Shown here in pieces: positions 24,632 to 34,523 of a stretch of DNA of 64,000 nucleotides. The number at the start of each line of letters is the position of its first letter. Position 1 is the stretch's first letter. The position numbers and the translations under genes were made by a program. Under the pieces are notes generated by a model, which saw only the letters and a program-made list of their open reading frames with translations, searched no databases and was not told where the DNA came from. Origin of the DNA: Myxococcus dinghuensis (GTDB lineage Bacteria; Myxococcota; Myxococcia; Myxococcales; Myxococcaceae); the NCBI RefSeq assembly GCF_024198235.1, contig NZ_JAKCFB010000005.1:1-64000 (forward strand), given 5' to 3'.

Positions 24632-25087
24632 ATGCCACCCGACGTCATCACGTTCTACAGCGTCACCGACGACCACGGCTGGTGCTCGAACTTCGCGCCC
24701 TACCCCATCCGGTTGGAGGGGCGGACGTGGCCCACGAGCGAGCACTACTTCCAGGCGAAGAAGTTCGAGGACCGACGCGACCAGGAGGAGGTGCGCCGGG
24801 CGCGAACGCCCATGCTCGCGGCGCGCCTGGGACGGGACCGGCGGCGCAAGCTCCGACGCGATTGGGACTCCATCAAGGTCTCCGTCATGCGCGAGGCGGT
24901 CCACGCGAAGTTCGCGCAGCACCTGGACCTCGCGCGCCTCCTGCTCGCGACGGGCGAGGCACGGCTCGTCGAGCACACCGCGAATGACGACTTCTGGGGT
25001 GACGGTGGCGACGGCCGGGGCGCGAACAGGCTCGGCCGCATCCTCATGGAGGTCCGACAGGCGCTGCGCCACCAGGAGGCGACCTGA
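24632..25087 (+). CDS. NADAR-family protein (YbiA-like N-glycosidase)
   Basis: The 151-residue protein has the family hallmarks FYSVTDDHGWCSNFAPYPI, TWPTSEHYFQAKKF and NDDFWGDGGDGRGANRLG. YbiA-type members cleave N-glycosidic bonds of damaged riboflavin intermediates, and other NADAR proteins remove ADP-ribose from guanine in DNA as partners of DarT-like toxins. No toxin gene is adjacent, so the housekeeping role is more likely. Confidence 0.88.
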   Translation: MPPDVITFYSVTDDHGWCSNFAPYPIRLEGRTWPTSEHYFQAKKFEDRRDQEEVRRARTPMLAARLGRDRRRKLRRDWDSIKVSVMREAVHAKFAQHLDLARLLLATGEARLVEHTANDDFWGDGGDGRGANRLGRILMEVRQALRHQEAT

Positions 25088-25224
25088 CTCGCCGGCGCGC
25101 CGCTCATCCCGTCCACGGACCGCTCATGGAGTATCCGGGGTGCGCTCGCGCGGGCCCCGTACCTTGTCCCTCGCTCGTCCAGGCCTCGCCATCCCGGTGA
25201 GGCCTCTTTCCGAGGGAGTCCTCC

Positions 25225-26133
25225 ATGCGTCGCGTTCCCCTGCTCGCCGCGCTCGTCGCCCTGGCGCTCGTCACCGGCTGCGCCACCACCTCCGCCGGCG
25301 CGAATGCCTCCACCCCCACGCGCCCGTTCCAGGTGAAGCGCTCCGGCCAGGGGCGCCCGGTGCTGTTCATCCCCGGCCTCGCCTCGTCCGGCGAGGTGTG
25401 GGACGAGACGCTCGCCCACCTCCAGGGCCACTACGACTGCCATGTCTTCACGCTCGCGGGCTTCGCCGGGCAGCCCGCCATCCCCGCCCCCTTCCTGCCC
25501 ACCGTGCGCCGCGCGCTCGCGGACTACATCCGCGAGCAGGGCCTGGAGAAGCCCATCATCGTCGGGCACAGCCTGGGCGGCGTGGTGGCGCTCGGGCTCG
25601 CGGCCGACGCACCGGAGCTGGTGGGCGGCCTGTTCATCGTGGACAGCCTGCCCTTCCTGCCCGCGTCCATGGACCCCAGCGCCACCGCCGAGAGCGCGCG
25701 CCCCCAGGCCGAGCAGTTCCGCACGATGCTGCGCATGCAGACCGTGGAGCAGCGCGCCCTCCAGTCCCGCAACTACCTGCGCGGCGCCATCACCGACTCC
25801 GACAAGGTGGACATCGCCGCGCGCTGGGGCGCGGACTCGGACCCGGAGACCCTGGCCCAGGCCTACTACGAGCTGAGCACCACCGACCTGCGTCCGGAGC
25901 TGTCGCGCATCACCGCGCCCACCTTCGTGGTCGGCTCGTGGTCCGGCCTCAAGGGTCGCGTTCCCCGTGAAGCGGTGGAGGCCGTCTACCGCGGCCAGTA
26001 CCAGCGGCTGTCCACCGCGCGCGTCGAGCTCCACGACACGGCCCGGCACTTCATCATGTGGGACGCGCCCCAGGACTTCTTCCGGATGCTCGACACCTTC
26101 CTCGCCAGCCCCCCCGTGGAGCCGCAGCGCTGA
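25225..26133 (+). CDS. alpha/beta hydrolase lipoprotein
   Basis: The 302-residue protein begins with MRRVPLLAALVALALVTGC (lipobox Cys19). The alpha/beta-hydrolase fold shows VLFIPGLASSGEVWD (oxyanion region) and nucleophile elbow GHSLGG with Ser116, and a late His in DTARHFIMWDAP; the acid residue is not certain. It is probably an envelope esterase or lipase-like enzyme; the substrate is unknown. GAGGGAGTCCTCC precedes the ATG. Confidence 0.82.
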   Translation: MRRVPLLAALVALALVTGCATTSAGANASTPTRPFQVKRSGQGRPVLFIPGLASSGEVWDETLAHLQGHYDCHVFTLAGFAGQPAIPAPFLPTVRRALADYIREQGLEKPIIVGHSLGGVVALGLAADAPELVGGLFIVDSLPFLPASMDPSATAESARPQAEQFRTMLRMQTVEQRALQSRNYLRGAITDSDKVDIAARWGADSDPETLAQAYYELSTTDLRPELSRITAPTFVVGSWSGLKGRVPREAVEAVYRGQYQRLSTARVELHDTARHFIMWDAPQDFFRMLDTFLASPPVEPQR

Positions 26134-26174
26134 CTGTGCTGGACTCGCGTGGCGCATCGAGCGCCGGAGCCCCG

Positions 26175-27233
26175 ATGACGTCACGACACACCTGGGTCTA
26201 CGCGGCCTGTCAGTGGGGAGGGTGGTCGTTCTATGCCCTGACGAACCTCCTCCTCTTCCTGGTGAACCCCGGCATGAGCGGAGGGGCGCCACTCCTGGCG
26301 GTCGCCGTCTGGGCCTGCTTCGCCTCTCTGTGCGGGCTGCTCGTCACCCACGGCGCCCGCGCGTGGCTGAAGCCTCGCGAGTGGGTGCGCCTGCCTCCGC
26401 GCGCCCTCGGCGCACACATCCTCGGCGCGTCGCTGGGGCTGGGCGCCCTGCAGACCCTCCTGGCCTTCCTGCCCCCCTACCTGCTCGCGCCCACGCGTCC
26501 GCCCATCCGGCTCCTGGGGTTCGTCTATCCCTTCATCATCTGGGCGCTGGTGATGCTCATCTGGCTGCTCATCTACTGCACCGTGCACTCCCTCCGGCAC
26601 ACGCGGACCGTGGAGCTGGAGCGCTGGAAGCTGGAGGCCGCCGCACAGTCCGCGGAGCTGCGCTTCCTCAAGGCCCAGCTCCAGCCCCACTTCCTCTTCA
26701 ACTGCCTCAACAGCACCCGCGCCCTCATCACCGAGGACCCCCTGCGCGCGCAGGAGGTCGTGACCCGCCTGTCCTCGCTCCTGCGCTACGCGCTCGCCTC
26801 CCGCGGTCCGGAGACGGTGCCGCTCGAGCACGAGCTGCAGGTGGTGCGCGACTACCTCAGCCTCGAGGGCGTGCGCCTCGATGAACGCCTGCGGGTGCGC
26901 GAGGACGTGGCCCCCGACACGCTCGGCGTCCCCGTGCCCGCGATGCTGGTGCAGACGCTGGTGGAGAACGCCATCAAGCACGGCATCGCGCGCATGCCCG
27001 AGGGCGGCGAGGTGTCGCTCTCCGCCCAGGTGCGCGAGGGCATCCTCTGCCTGGAGGTCGCCAACACGGCCGCGCCCACCTCCACGCCTCCCGCCCCCCA
27101 CTCCGGCGGCGTGGGGCTCCACAACGCGAGCGAGCGGCTGCGCCTGCTGTGCGGCGCGAACGCCTCCCTCCAGCTCGACCAGACCCAGGCCGCGACGACC
27201 ACCGCGCGCGTCCGCATCCCCCTGCCCCCATGA
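26175..27233 (+). CDS. LytS/YehU-type sensor histidine kinase
   Basis: The 352-residue kinase has four membrane helices (about 8-145), then the His_kinase box with LKAQLQPHFLFNCLNS (phospho-acceptor His) and an ATPase domain with ENAIKHGIARMPEGG and a late SGGVGLHNASERLRLL. This arrangement is typical of kinases paired with LytTR response regulators. ATG 26175 starts directly before the first membrane helix. Its TGA overlaps the ATG of the regulator. Confidence 0.9.
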   Translation: MTSRHTWVYAACQWGGWSFYALTNLLLFLVNPGMSGGAPLLAVAVWACFASLCGLLVTHGARAWLKPREWVRLPPRALGAHILGASLGLGALQTLLAFLPPYLLAPTRPPIRLLGFVYPFIIWALVMLIWLLIYCTVHSLRHTRTVELERWKLEAAAQSAELRFLKAQLQPHFLFNCLNSTRALITEDPLRAQEVVTRLSSLLRYALASRGPETVPLEHELQVVRDYLSLEGVRLDERLRVREDVAPDTLGVPVPAMLVQTLVENAIKHGIARMPEGGEVSLSAQVREGILCLEVANTAAPTSTPPAPHSGGVGLHNASERLRLLCGANASLQLDQTQAATTTARVRIPLPP

Positions 27234-27943
27234 GAGTCCTCATCGTCGACGACGAGCGGCTGGCCCGCGCCGAGCTCCGCCGCCTGCTCGCGGCCCACCC
27301 GGACGTGGACATCGTCGGAGAGGCCACCCACGTGGACGACGCCTGTCGCCAGGTGGAGGCGCTCGGCCCGGACCTGCTGCTGCTCGACATCCAGATGCCC
27401 GGAGGCAGCGGCTTCGACGTGCTCACGCGGCTCGACGAGCCCCCCGACGTCATCTTCACCACGGCCTACGACGCGCATGCCGTGCGCGCCTTCGCGGTGA
27501 ACGCGCTCGACTACCTGCTCAAGCCCATCGAGCCGCCCCGCCTGGCCGAGGCCCTGGAGCGCGTCCGCCAGCGCAACCCCGCCACGCGAGCGCCCACGGC
27601 CACGACGGGCGCGCCCCTGGAGCGCGTCTTCGTGCGCGACGGCGAGCGCTGCTGGTTGGTGAACCTGTCCCAGGTGCCGCTCATCAGCTCCGAGGGCAAC
27701 TACGCGCGGCTGCACCTGGAGGGACACCAGCCGCTGCTGCTGCGCTCGCTGAGCCAACTGGAGGAGAAGCTGGACCCGACGCGCTTCTTCCGCGCCAGCC
27801 GTCAGCACCTCCTCAACCTCGACTTCGTCGAGTCCCTGGAGCCCGGCCCCGGCGGCACGCTGGTGGCGCGCCTGCGCGGAGGCCAGGAGGTGGAGATGTC
27901 GCGCCGTCAGTCCCAGCGCTTCCGGGAGCGCATGAGCGTGTGA
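27230..27943 (+). CDS. LytTR-family response regulator
   Basis: The 237-residue partner of the upstream kinase has a receiver domain (VLIVDDERLAR; phospho-acceptor Asp in LLLLDIQMPGGSGFD; Lys in YLLKPI) and a C-terminal LytTR DNA-binding domain (LISSEGNYARLHL, FFRASRQHLLNLDFVESLEP). The 4-bp overlap couples it to the kinase. Its target genes are not indicated by the sequence. Confidence 0.93.
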   Translation: MRVLIVDDERLARAELRRLLAAHPDVDIVGEATHVDDACRQVEALGPDLLLLDIQMPGGSGFDVLTRLDEPPDVIFTTAYDAHAVRAFAVNALDYLLKPIEPPRLAEALERVRQRNPATRAPTATTGAPLERVFVRDGERCWLVNLSQVPLISSEGNYARLHLEGHQPLLLRSLSQLEEKLDPTRFFRASRQHLLNLDFVESLEPGPGGTLVARLRGGQEVEMSRRQSQRFRERMSV

Positions 27944-27950
27944 CGCCGCG

Positions 27951-28337
27951 TCAGTTCGCGCCCTGCGGGTGCTTGGGCGACTTGCCGGAGGTGAGCACCG
28001 TGGAGTCCACCGCGGCCACGCTGCTGCGGCGGCGAAGCTGGCGCCCGCGCTCCTCCATCTTCTCGTAGTGCTTCATGCGCGCGAGCATGTGCGCGTCCGA
28101 CGACTGGCAATGCAGCTCCGTCACCTGCTGGTGACGACGCCCCAGCTCCTGCCACGTCTGGAGCATGGCCTGGCTGCCGAGGAGCCGCTCCTCGACGGAG
28201 TCCAGCGCGGCGTCCATCTGCTGGGCCTCCGCCTCCAACGCCGCGAGCCGCTCCTGGTACTCGTCCGAGGGCGTCGAGCACCCCGTGCCCAACGAGAGGC
28301 CCACCACCACCACCGACAGCCCGAGCCACCTCTGCAT
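27951..28337 (-). CDS. coiled-coil lipoprotein of unknown function
   Basis: A 128-residue protein with a lipoprotein signal (MQRWLGLSVVVVGLSLGTGC) and a mature part that is mostly helical with heptad character (EYQERLAALEAEAQQMDAAL, then SVEERLLGSQAMLQTWQEL). It is convergent with the LytTR gene, with 7 bp between stops. Function unknown. Confidence 0.75.
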   Translation of the reverse strand: MQRWLGLSVVVVGLSLGTGCSTPSDEYQERLAALEAEAQQMDAALDSVEERLLGSQAMLQTWQELGRRHQQVTELHCQSSDAHMLARMKHYEKMEERGRQLRRRSSVAAVDSTVLTSGKSPKHPQGAN

Positions 28338-28701
28338 CCCCACGTCGCCTCCCGCGTGTCTCGCGCCGTCCGACGGACCGCTGCGCGAACCCCAAGCTAG
28401 GGAGGCCCCCACCACGCGACAACCCGTGCGGGGAACCCCCCAGGTCGACTTTTCAGGAGGCAACGCTTCGCGGCGTCCACGGCCGCGCCTCCCCCGAGAA
28501 ATCCGAGTCGCGCCATGTGGTTGCGCCGCGTCCCGCCACGGCGCTCCGGATGCGCCCTCCCACGCGTGCCCCCCTCCTGCCACCGCCCCCACCACCCTCC
28601 AGGGTCACCTGGACCTCCGTGGAGGTCACCCACCAGGTCACCCCACCCACGCCGGACAGGCACCACCCCTGTCCGGCGCGAGCAGGTCACGCCAGAGCGA
28701 C
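28338..28701. other. intergenic region between two minus-strand secreted-protein genes
   Basis: A 364-bp gap with no supported gene. It holds a stem-loop at 28651-28677 shortly after the stop of the I36-like gene, and presumably the promoter of the coiled-coil lipoprotein near its left edge. Open frames here are GC-rich shadows without ribosome binding sites. Confidence 0.5.
28651..28677 (-). terminator. stem-loop after the I36-like gene
   Basis: GCCGGACAG pairs perfectly with CTGTCCGGC around a 9-nt loop, 24 bp after the stop of the I36-like gene. There is no T-run, so it may be a stability hairpin or weak terminator. Confidence 0.5.
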
Positions 28702-29100
28702 TCAGTAGACGTAGACGCTCCGCGGCGCGAACGGGAGCGGGCTCACCGAACCTCCGGCGCCGATGAGCAGCGGCTCCCCCGAGCAACTGTCGCCCGGGTA
28801 CAGCGCCGCGACCTGCGCGCCCCGGTTGATGGCGGAGACGGCACGGTCCGCCCAGCCATGCTCCGGAAGCCCCACGCACGTCGAAGTGCCCGGCGGCCAC
28901 GCCATGACGTTCCAGACCGCACCGGTGTAGTCCGGCCCGTCGAACAGGCACAGCACTCCGGTGAAGGGACAGGGGTTCGCCTCCTGGGCCTCGGCCTGGG
29001 CGGGCAGCAACAGCGCCACCGCGAACCCCAGACACACGACGACACTCAGACCGAGAACAGCGGAGCGGGTGAAGCGGTATCCAAACGCGAGCCAGTGCAT
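28702..29100 (-). CDS. secreted peptidase-inhibitor-family I36-like protein
   Basis: A 132-residue protein with a signal peptide (SAVLGLSVVVCLGFAVALLL then PAQAEAQ). The mature domain, CPFTGVLCLFDGPDYTGAVW and later NRGAQVAALYPG, resembles peptidase inhibitor I36 / beta-gamma crystallin-like modules. GAGGAGA lies 8 nt before ATG 29100. A protease-inhibitor activity is inferred from the family only. Confidence 0.75.
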   Translation of the reverse strand: MHWLAFGYRFTRSAVLGLSVVVCLGFAVALLLPAQAEAQEANPCPFTGVLCLFDGPDYTGAVWNVMAWPPGTSTCVGLPEHGWADRAVSAINRGAQVAALYPGDSCSGEPLLIGAGGSVSPLPFAPRSVYVY

Positions 29101-29533
29101 GCAGGTGTCTCCTCGCCCGTCATGGGCATGTACCGCACGCCTTCGCTGCCTCCACGCGGGCGCGTCCGCTCGGCCGTTTTCCCCGATTTCGGCGCCCCAT
29201 CGCGTGGTGAACAGTGAGGGTCCCGGGCACTCGGAATTTTCCACGACGCCGGCCCCGGCTCGAGGACTCGCGCCGCGGCATGCCGCGCGACAACACACGC
29301 CCCCACGCGTTCTCCGGGTGACGCAGCACCGCAGTACTCGGCCACGGCCCGGGTCCCCTCCGCTCCTCCCCCAGGAACGTCCCCTCTCCGTGTCCCGCGG
29401 CACCCGCCATCTCAAGTCATGAGCAACTGAGTTTCAATTTTCGTCGAATTCCCCCGCCCCCCTCACGGCGCACCCCCGCCGAGCCATCCCCCGGTCCGCC
29501 CCGAAGGGCGCTCCGGTGAGGAGCCCTCACGAC
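29101..29533. other. intergenic region between I36-like gene and large surface protein
   Basis: A 433-bp divergent region. It should carry both promoters, but I see no clear consensus match. A short A/T-rich patch near 29420-29450 is the best place for a promoter of the large plus-strand gene. No gene or RNA is recognised. Confidence 0.45.
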
Positions 29534-32500
29534 ATGGCCCCCCTTGGTCTGCTTCCGCTCCTGGCGCTGCTCACCGCCAGCACTCCCGCGCCCACGCCCG
29601 CTCCAGCGAACCCACTGCCCTTCACGCCGCGGGAGGTCATCGAGAAGGTCCAGTACTCGTTCCGTCCCGAGGGCGACGGGTTCTCGGGCGGGCACCGGAC
29701 CTACCGGGTGCACCATGACGACGGGCGGCTCACCGTCACCCCGTTGGCCTATCGCGTCGCGCCCGCGGACGCGCACCGGGGCTCGCTGACGCTCGGCGCG
29801 CCGATCCTCCAGCGAGGCCCGCGCGCGATGCGCCTCGCCGCGCCCCAGAGCGCCGTGTCCCCTGACGGCACCCTCCGCGTCCAGCGCGGCGTGGTGGAGG
29901 AGCACTTCCAGAACAGCGCCGCGGGCGTGGAGCAGTCCTGGCATTTCTCCGCGCCGCCCCCCGGCAGCGGGCCGCTCACCGTGCGGATCCCCGTGCGGGG
30001 TCTGGCATACCAGGCGGCGACGAGCACCGGCCTCCACTTCACCGACGAGCGGCTGGGCGCGAGCCTGCGCTACGGCCTGGGCACGTGGATCGACGCGACG
30101 GGGAAGCGGACCCGGGTGGTCCCGAGGTTCCAGGACGGCGCCATCGTGCTCACCGTGTCGGAGGACACGTTGAACGAGAGCGCCTTCCCGGCCGTGCTCG
30201 ACCCCGTGCTCTCCCCGGAGTTCGGCATCGACCAGCCCGTGGTGTCGGTGGAGCCGGCGGACCAGCACTCGCCCATCGTCGCCACCGACGGGACGAACTT
30301 CCTCGTGGTGTGGTTCGACACGCGCAGCGGCTTCACGGAGAACATCGCGACGCGGGTGTCCGCCCAGGGCACGGTGCTGGATGTCGGCGGCTTCAAGATT
30401 CCGACGAGCCGATGCAGCGCCCACGTGGCGAGCTTCGGCGGGGGCAACTACGTCCTCGCGTGCCCGGACGGCATGGTGCGGGTCTCTCCGGAAGGCGTCG
30501 TCCTGGACACCACGCCCATCGCGTTCCCCAGCGCGCCCCGGGGCGGGCAGCGCGTTCCCGACCTCGCCTTCAACGGGACGAACTTCCTGCTGACGTGGAC
30601 GGCGCCCGGCGTCGGCCCCGACTCCGCTGGCGCGCTCTTCGGGCTGGTGTTCTCGCCCACGGGCACCGTGGTGATGGCCCCGAAGCTGCTGTCGGAGAAC
30701 TCCGTCTCCGTCCTGGAGGCCGCCGTCACCGCCGTGGGCGGCTCGTTCCGCGTGGTCTACACCCAGGCGGCGGACGACATGCGGTCCATGCTGCTGGACG
30801 CGAACGGTGAGCTGGTGGGCACGCGCACCCGACTGGTCTCCGGCAACATGGACAACCAGCCACGCTATCCGGCGGTCGCGACCCACGGCGACCAGTACGC
30901 GCTCGTGTACCAGTACGGCACGAACTACGGAAAGGACAGCGAGCGCATCAGCGGCCTCATCCAGCACGCGGACGGCGGCACCACCTATTACACCGTGACC
31001 AGCAGCAAGGCGCAGGAGCACCCCGACATCACCTGGGTGCCCAGCCAGGGTGCCTATGGCGTCGTCTGGTCGAACACGCGCAACCACAGCACGGTCTACA
31101 CGGACGTGGTGGGCGCGTGGGTGCAGCCCGCCGACGGAGGCGTCAGCGCCATCAAGACGCTCTCCTCGTCGCAGACCGGCCAGTTCCACGACACGCCCCG
31201 CATCGCCGCCAACGAGACCGGGAGCATGGTGGTGTGGACCCGCAAGCTGACCCAGGGCGGGCGCGACGCGCTCGGCCGCCCCCTGGAGAGCAACACGGTG
31301 GCGAGGGAGCTGGGCCTCAGCGCCAACTCGCAACTGGAGCCCTCCGTGGCGGCCAACGCCGACGGCTATTTCCTCACGTGGCGCGACACCCGCAAGCACG
31401 TGAGCAACCTCACCGACCTGTACGGCGCGCGGCTCAGCAAGACGGGCGAGGTGCTGGACCCGACGGGCATCGTCATCGCCTCGGCCGTGTCCGACGAGCA
31501 CTACCCCACCGTGTCCTGGAACGGCACGGACTGGATGGTCGCGTGGGTGGAGTACACCACCAGCAACGGCGCCGTGGTGCGGGCACGCCGCGTCTCCTCG
31601 TCCGGACAGTGGGTGGACTCCGTCCCGCTCACCCTCGGGAACACGGGGAACAAGCTGGCGTCGTCCGGCTCCCTCGTCGCCTGGGCCACGGGCTCGTACG
31701 TCGGCGTCCAGGCGCGGCTGGTCCAGGGTGACGGCGGCGTGGTGACGCTCGGCTCGCTGCCGTCGGACGCCGGCACCCACGTCACCGTCACGAACACCCC
31801 GTCCCAGTACCTGGTGGCGTGGGAGGAGGATGGCGGCGTGCGCGCGCAGCGCTTCGACACGCAGGGGGCCGCGCAGGGCAGCCGCATCGACGTGGCGGGC
31901 TCGGGGAACCACCCGAAGGTGGCCAGCAACGGCGTGGACTTCCTCGCCCTCTATTCGCAGGGGACGTCGGTGCCGTTGGACATCCGCGCGGTCGCCATCT
32001 CGTCCACGGGTCAGGTCGCGAGCACGACGCCGCTCCTCGGGAAGGCCTCGAGCGAGCCGCGCACCGCCCTCGCGTGGGACGGCACCGTCTACACGGCCGC
32101 CTGGAAATCCTTCAAGTCGTCGACGGAGTTGCCGGACGTCGTGGTGAGCCGCGTCACCCGCGCGGGTGGCGTGTTCGATGCGTCGCCCTTCAGGCTCTTC
32201 GCCTCGCGACCCGCCCAGGAGTACCACCGCGACGACTTCAGCGCGGTGGGGCTGGCGTCGACCGGAGACGGGTCCTTCCTCGGCGTGACGTCCTATCTGG
32301 ACGCGAGCCCGGGCATCAGCGCGCAACGCCTGCGGGCCCGGAAGGTGGTGACGGCGGAGCCGCCCCGCGCGAACGACGCCACGGTTCCGACGCCCGAGGA
32401 CACGCCCATCTCCTTCCAGCTCACCGCGACGGACTTCAGCGGCACGACGCCCACGTTCTCGCTCGTCACCCTGCCGCCCGCGTCCAGCGGGACGGTGCAG

Positions 32501-33859
32501 TCGTCCGGCAGCACCGCCGTCTTCACGCCAGTCGCGGACTGGAACGGGACGACCACGTTCACCTTCCTCGCGCTGACACAGGTGGGCACGTCCCTGCCCG
32601 CCACCATCACCCTGCGCGTGGAGCCGGTGAACGACCCGCCGACGATGACCACGCCCGAGCAACTGACGTTCGACGAGGACGACTCGGTGCAGACCTCCTC
32701 CATCACGGGCGTGGCGGCGGGGCCGGCGAACGAGTCGACCCAGACGCTGACCCTGACCGGCACCTCCAACAACACGGACGTGGTGGAGAGCGTCTCCCAC
32801 GGCGGCATCGCGAACGGACGGGCGGTGGTCCGCTTCAACCTCAAGCGCAACGCCCACGGGACGGCGGAGGTCATCCTCACGCTGAAGGACGACGGGACGC
32901 CGTCCCTGTCGGTGTCGCGGAGCATCTTCGTGACGGTGCGTCCGGTGAATGACGCGCCCGTCGCCCTGGGCCAGAGCGTGACGCTCGGCCTGGGCGGTGG
33001 TGCCATCACCCTCCAGGGGACGGACGCGGACGGGGACGACCTCGAGTACCGCATCGTCCAGGCACCCGCGAACGGCACCCTCGTCGGCACTCCGCCTCAC
33101 CTCGTCTTCGTCCCGACGGCGGGCTTCACCGGTGAGACGTCCTTCACCTTCGACGTCCGTGACGGACAGGTCGCATCCAAGACGGCCACGGTGCGAATCA
33201 CCGTGTCGAGCGCGGTGCCGTCCGTGCGCTGGACGGGCACGCTGGAGGGTGACGAGGGCGCGCCGGTGAAGTTCGAGACCACCGTGACGGGCGAGGGCGC
33301 GGGGACCGTCGCCTACCAGTGGGACTTCGGAGATGGGACCACGTCCACCGAGGCGCAGCCGTCCCACGTCTTCGCGGACAGCGGTGAGTACACCGTGACG
33401 TTGACCGCCACCCACGCCACCGGACTGAACACGAAGCAGCAGAAGCGCTATCACATCCGCAACCTGCCGCCCGTCATCGCCCCGGTGCCCCGTCAGCAGG
33501 TGTCCGCCGGCAAGGTGCTGGAGCTGAAGCTCACCGCCACCGACCCGGCGGGAGCGCGCGACCCGCTGACGTGGAGCCTGCGCTCCGGGCCGGGCGTCGT
33601 CTCCGCCGCGGGTGTGTACTCGCTCGACCCCAAGGACCTGGGCACGGGCAATCACGAAGTGAAGGTCCAGGTGGCGGACGACGACGGCGGCAAGGCGGAG
33701 ACCCCGTTCACCGTGTCCCTCGAGGGACTTCGCGGCGACGACGGCAACGAGGGGAGCCAGGGCAACGGCGGCTGCGGTGTGGCGGGTGGACTCGGCGCGC
33801 CGGGGCTCGTGCTCGCGGTGCTGGGCCTCGCCCGTCGTCGACGCGCCCGCGCCCTCTGA
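29534..33859 (+). CDS. large MYXO-CTERM-type surface protein with PKD and cadherin-like domains
   Basis: The 1441-residue exported protein starts with a signal peptide (MAPLGLLPLLALLTAS). Residues about 230-930 are repeats of the type TDGTNFLVVWFDTRSG / NGTDWMVAWVEY, a beta-propeller-like array. There follow two or three cadherin-like/Ig-like modules (NDATVPTPEDTPISFQLT, NDAPVALGQSVTLG), a PKD domain (YQWDFGDGTTSTEAQPSHVF) and a C-terminal Gly-Cys turn, hydrophobic helix and RRRRAR tail, the myxobacterial C-terminal sorting signal. It is likely displayed on or released from the cell surface, perhaps in adhesion or predation. ATG 29534 is preferred over GTG 29516 because GAGGAG lies between them. 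Confidence 0.82.
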   Translation: MAPLGLLPLLALLTASTPAPTPAPANPLPFTPREVIEKVQYSFRPEGDGFSGGHRTYRVHHDDGRLTVTPLAYRVAPADAHRGSLTLGAPILQRGPRAMRLAAPQSAVSPDGTLRVQRGVVEEHFQNSAAGVEQSWHFSAPPPGSGPLTVRIPVRGLAYQAATSTGLHFTDERLGASLRYGLGTWIDATGKRTRVVPRFQDGAIVLTVSEDTLNESAFPAVLDPVLSPEFGIDQPVVSVEPADQHSPIVATDGTNFLVVWFDTRSGFTENIATRVSAQGTVLDVGGFKIPTSRCSAHVASFGGGNYVLACPDGMVRVSPEGVVLDTTPIAFPSAPRGGQRVPDLAFNGTNFLLTWTAPGVGPDSAGALFGLVFSPTGTVVMAPKLLSENSVSVLEAAVTAVGGSFRVVYTQAADDMRSMLLDANGELVGTRTRLVSGNMDNQPRYPAVATHGDQYALVYQYGTNYGKDSERISGLIQHADGGTTYYTVTSSKAQEHPDITWVPSQGAYGVVWSNTRNHSTVYTDVVGAWVQPADGGVSAIKTLSSSQTGQFHDTPRIAANETGSMVVWTRKLTQGGRDALGRPLESNTVARELGLSANSQLEPSVAANADGYFLTWRDTRKHVSNLTDLYGARLSKTGEVLDPTGIVIASAVSDEHYPTVSWNGTDWMVAWVEYTTSNGAVVRARRVSSSGQWVDSVPLTLGNTGNKLASSGSLVAWATGSYVGVQARLVQGDGGVVTLGSLPSDAGTHVTVTNTPSQYLVAWEEDGGVRAQRFDTQGAAQGSRIDVAGSGNHPKVASNGVDFLALYSQGTSVPLDIRAVAISSTGQVASTTPLLGKASSEPRTALAWDGTVYTAAWKSFKSSTELPDVVVSRVTRAGGVFDASPFRLFASRPAQEYHRDDFSAVGLASTGDGSFLGVTSYLDASPGISAQRLRARKVVTAEPPRANDATVPTPEDTPISFQLTATDFSGTTPTFSLVTLPPASSGTVQSSGSTAVFTPVADWNGTTTFTFLALTQVGTSLPATITLRVEPVNDPPTMTTPEQLTFDEDDSVQTSSITGVAAGPANESTQTLTLTGTSNNTDVVESVSHGGIANGRAVVRFNLKRNAHGTAEVILTLKDDGTPSLSVSRSIFVTVRPVNDAPVALGQSVTLGLGGGAITLQGTDADGDDLEYRIVQAPANGTLVGTPPHLVFVPTAGFTGETSFTFDVRDGQVASKTATVRITVSSAVPSVRWTGTLEGDEGAPVKFETTVTGEGAGTVAYQWDFGDGTTSTEAQPSHVFADSGEYTVTLTATHATGLNTKQQKRYHIRNLPPVIAPVPRQQVSAGKVLELKLTATDPAGARDPLTWSLRSGPGVVSAAGVYSLDPKDLGTGNHEVKVQVADDDGGKAETPFTVSLEGLRGDDGNEGSQGNGGCGVAGGLGAPGLVLAVLGLARRRRARAL

Positions 33860-34012
33860 GACGCCCCTGTGTGTCGAACGCCAGGTCCTGGCTCGAGACA
33901 GATGGACCTGGCGCTCCTGCGAGGAGGTCACCGACGCGCGAGCAGCCCCTGTCTCCGGGAGGAGGGCCCTCGCGCGTCCGCGTCGGACAGCGCGCCTGAG
34001 GTCATCCGCGCG

Positions 34013-34516
34013 CTACCGCCGGTGACGCAGGATGAACTCACACACCTCGCGCGCGGCGCCGAAACCCGCGGCCTTCTGCGCGACGTAGTGGACCTGGGCA
34101 CGCACCTCGTCGGGTGCTTCCGGCGGCGCGGCCGAGAAGCCCACGGCCTTCAGCAAGGGCAGGTCCACGACCTCGTCCCCCATGTAGCCGCAATTCTCCG
34201 CGGACACGTTCAGCAGCGTCAGCAGGCGCTCGAAGTGCGCCACCTTGTCCTGGCTGCCGAAGTGCACGTGCTTGATGCCCAGCGACTGCATCCGCATCTG
34301 CGCGGACAGGCTGTCACCCCCGGAGATGGCGGCCACCTCGAGGCCCGCCTCCTGGAGGCGCTTGATGCCCATGCCGTCGCGCACGCTGTACATCTGCGTC
34401 CAGCCGGAGCCAGGCACCCAGAAGATGCGCCCGTCCGTGAGCGTCCCGTCGATGTCGAAAATCATCACCGACAGCCGCGCCACCCGCGCCTCGAGTGACT
34501 TCAGGTCGTGATTCAT
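34013..34516 (-). CDS. kdsC: 3-deoxy-manno-octulosonate-8-phosphatase (KdsC-like HAD phosphatase)
   Basis: The 167-residue C0-type HAD enzyme has VMIFDIDGTLTDGRIFW (nucleophile and acid/base Asp), AAISGGDS (motif II), a Lys-region and GYMGDEVVDLPLL (motif IV). It removes phosphate from KDO-8-phosphate in lipopolysaccharide core synthesis. It follows the Pro-rich protein gene by 7 bp on the same strand. Confidence 0.88.
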   Translation of the reverse strand: MNHDLKSLEARVARLSVMIFDIDGTLTDGRIFWVPGSGWTQMYSVRDGMGIKRLQEAGLEVAAISGGDSLSAQMRMQSLGIKHVHFGSQDKVAHFERLLTLLNVSAENCGYMGDEVVDLPLLKAVGFSAAPPEAPDEVRAQVHYVAQKAAGFGAAREVCEFILRHRR

Positions 34517-34523
34517 GCCGCGC

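Noticed and set aside
29417-33931. 1504-codon minus-strand open frame
   Set aside because: Antisense shadow of the large surface-protein gene, Arg/His/Gly-rich composition typical of frames opposite high-GC coding DNA.
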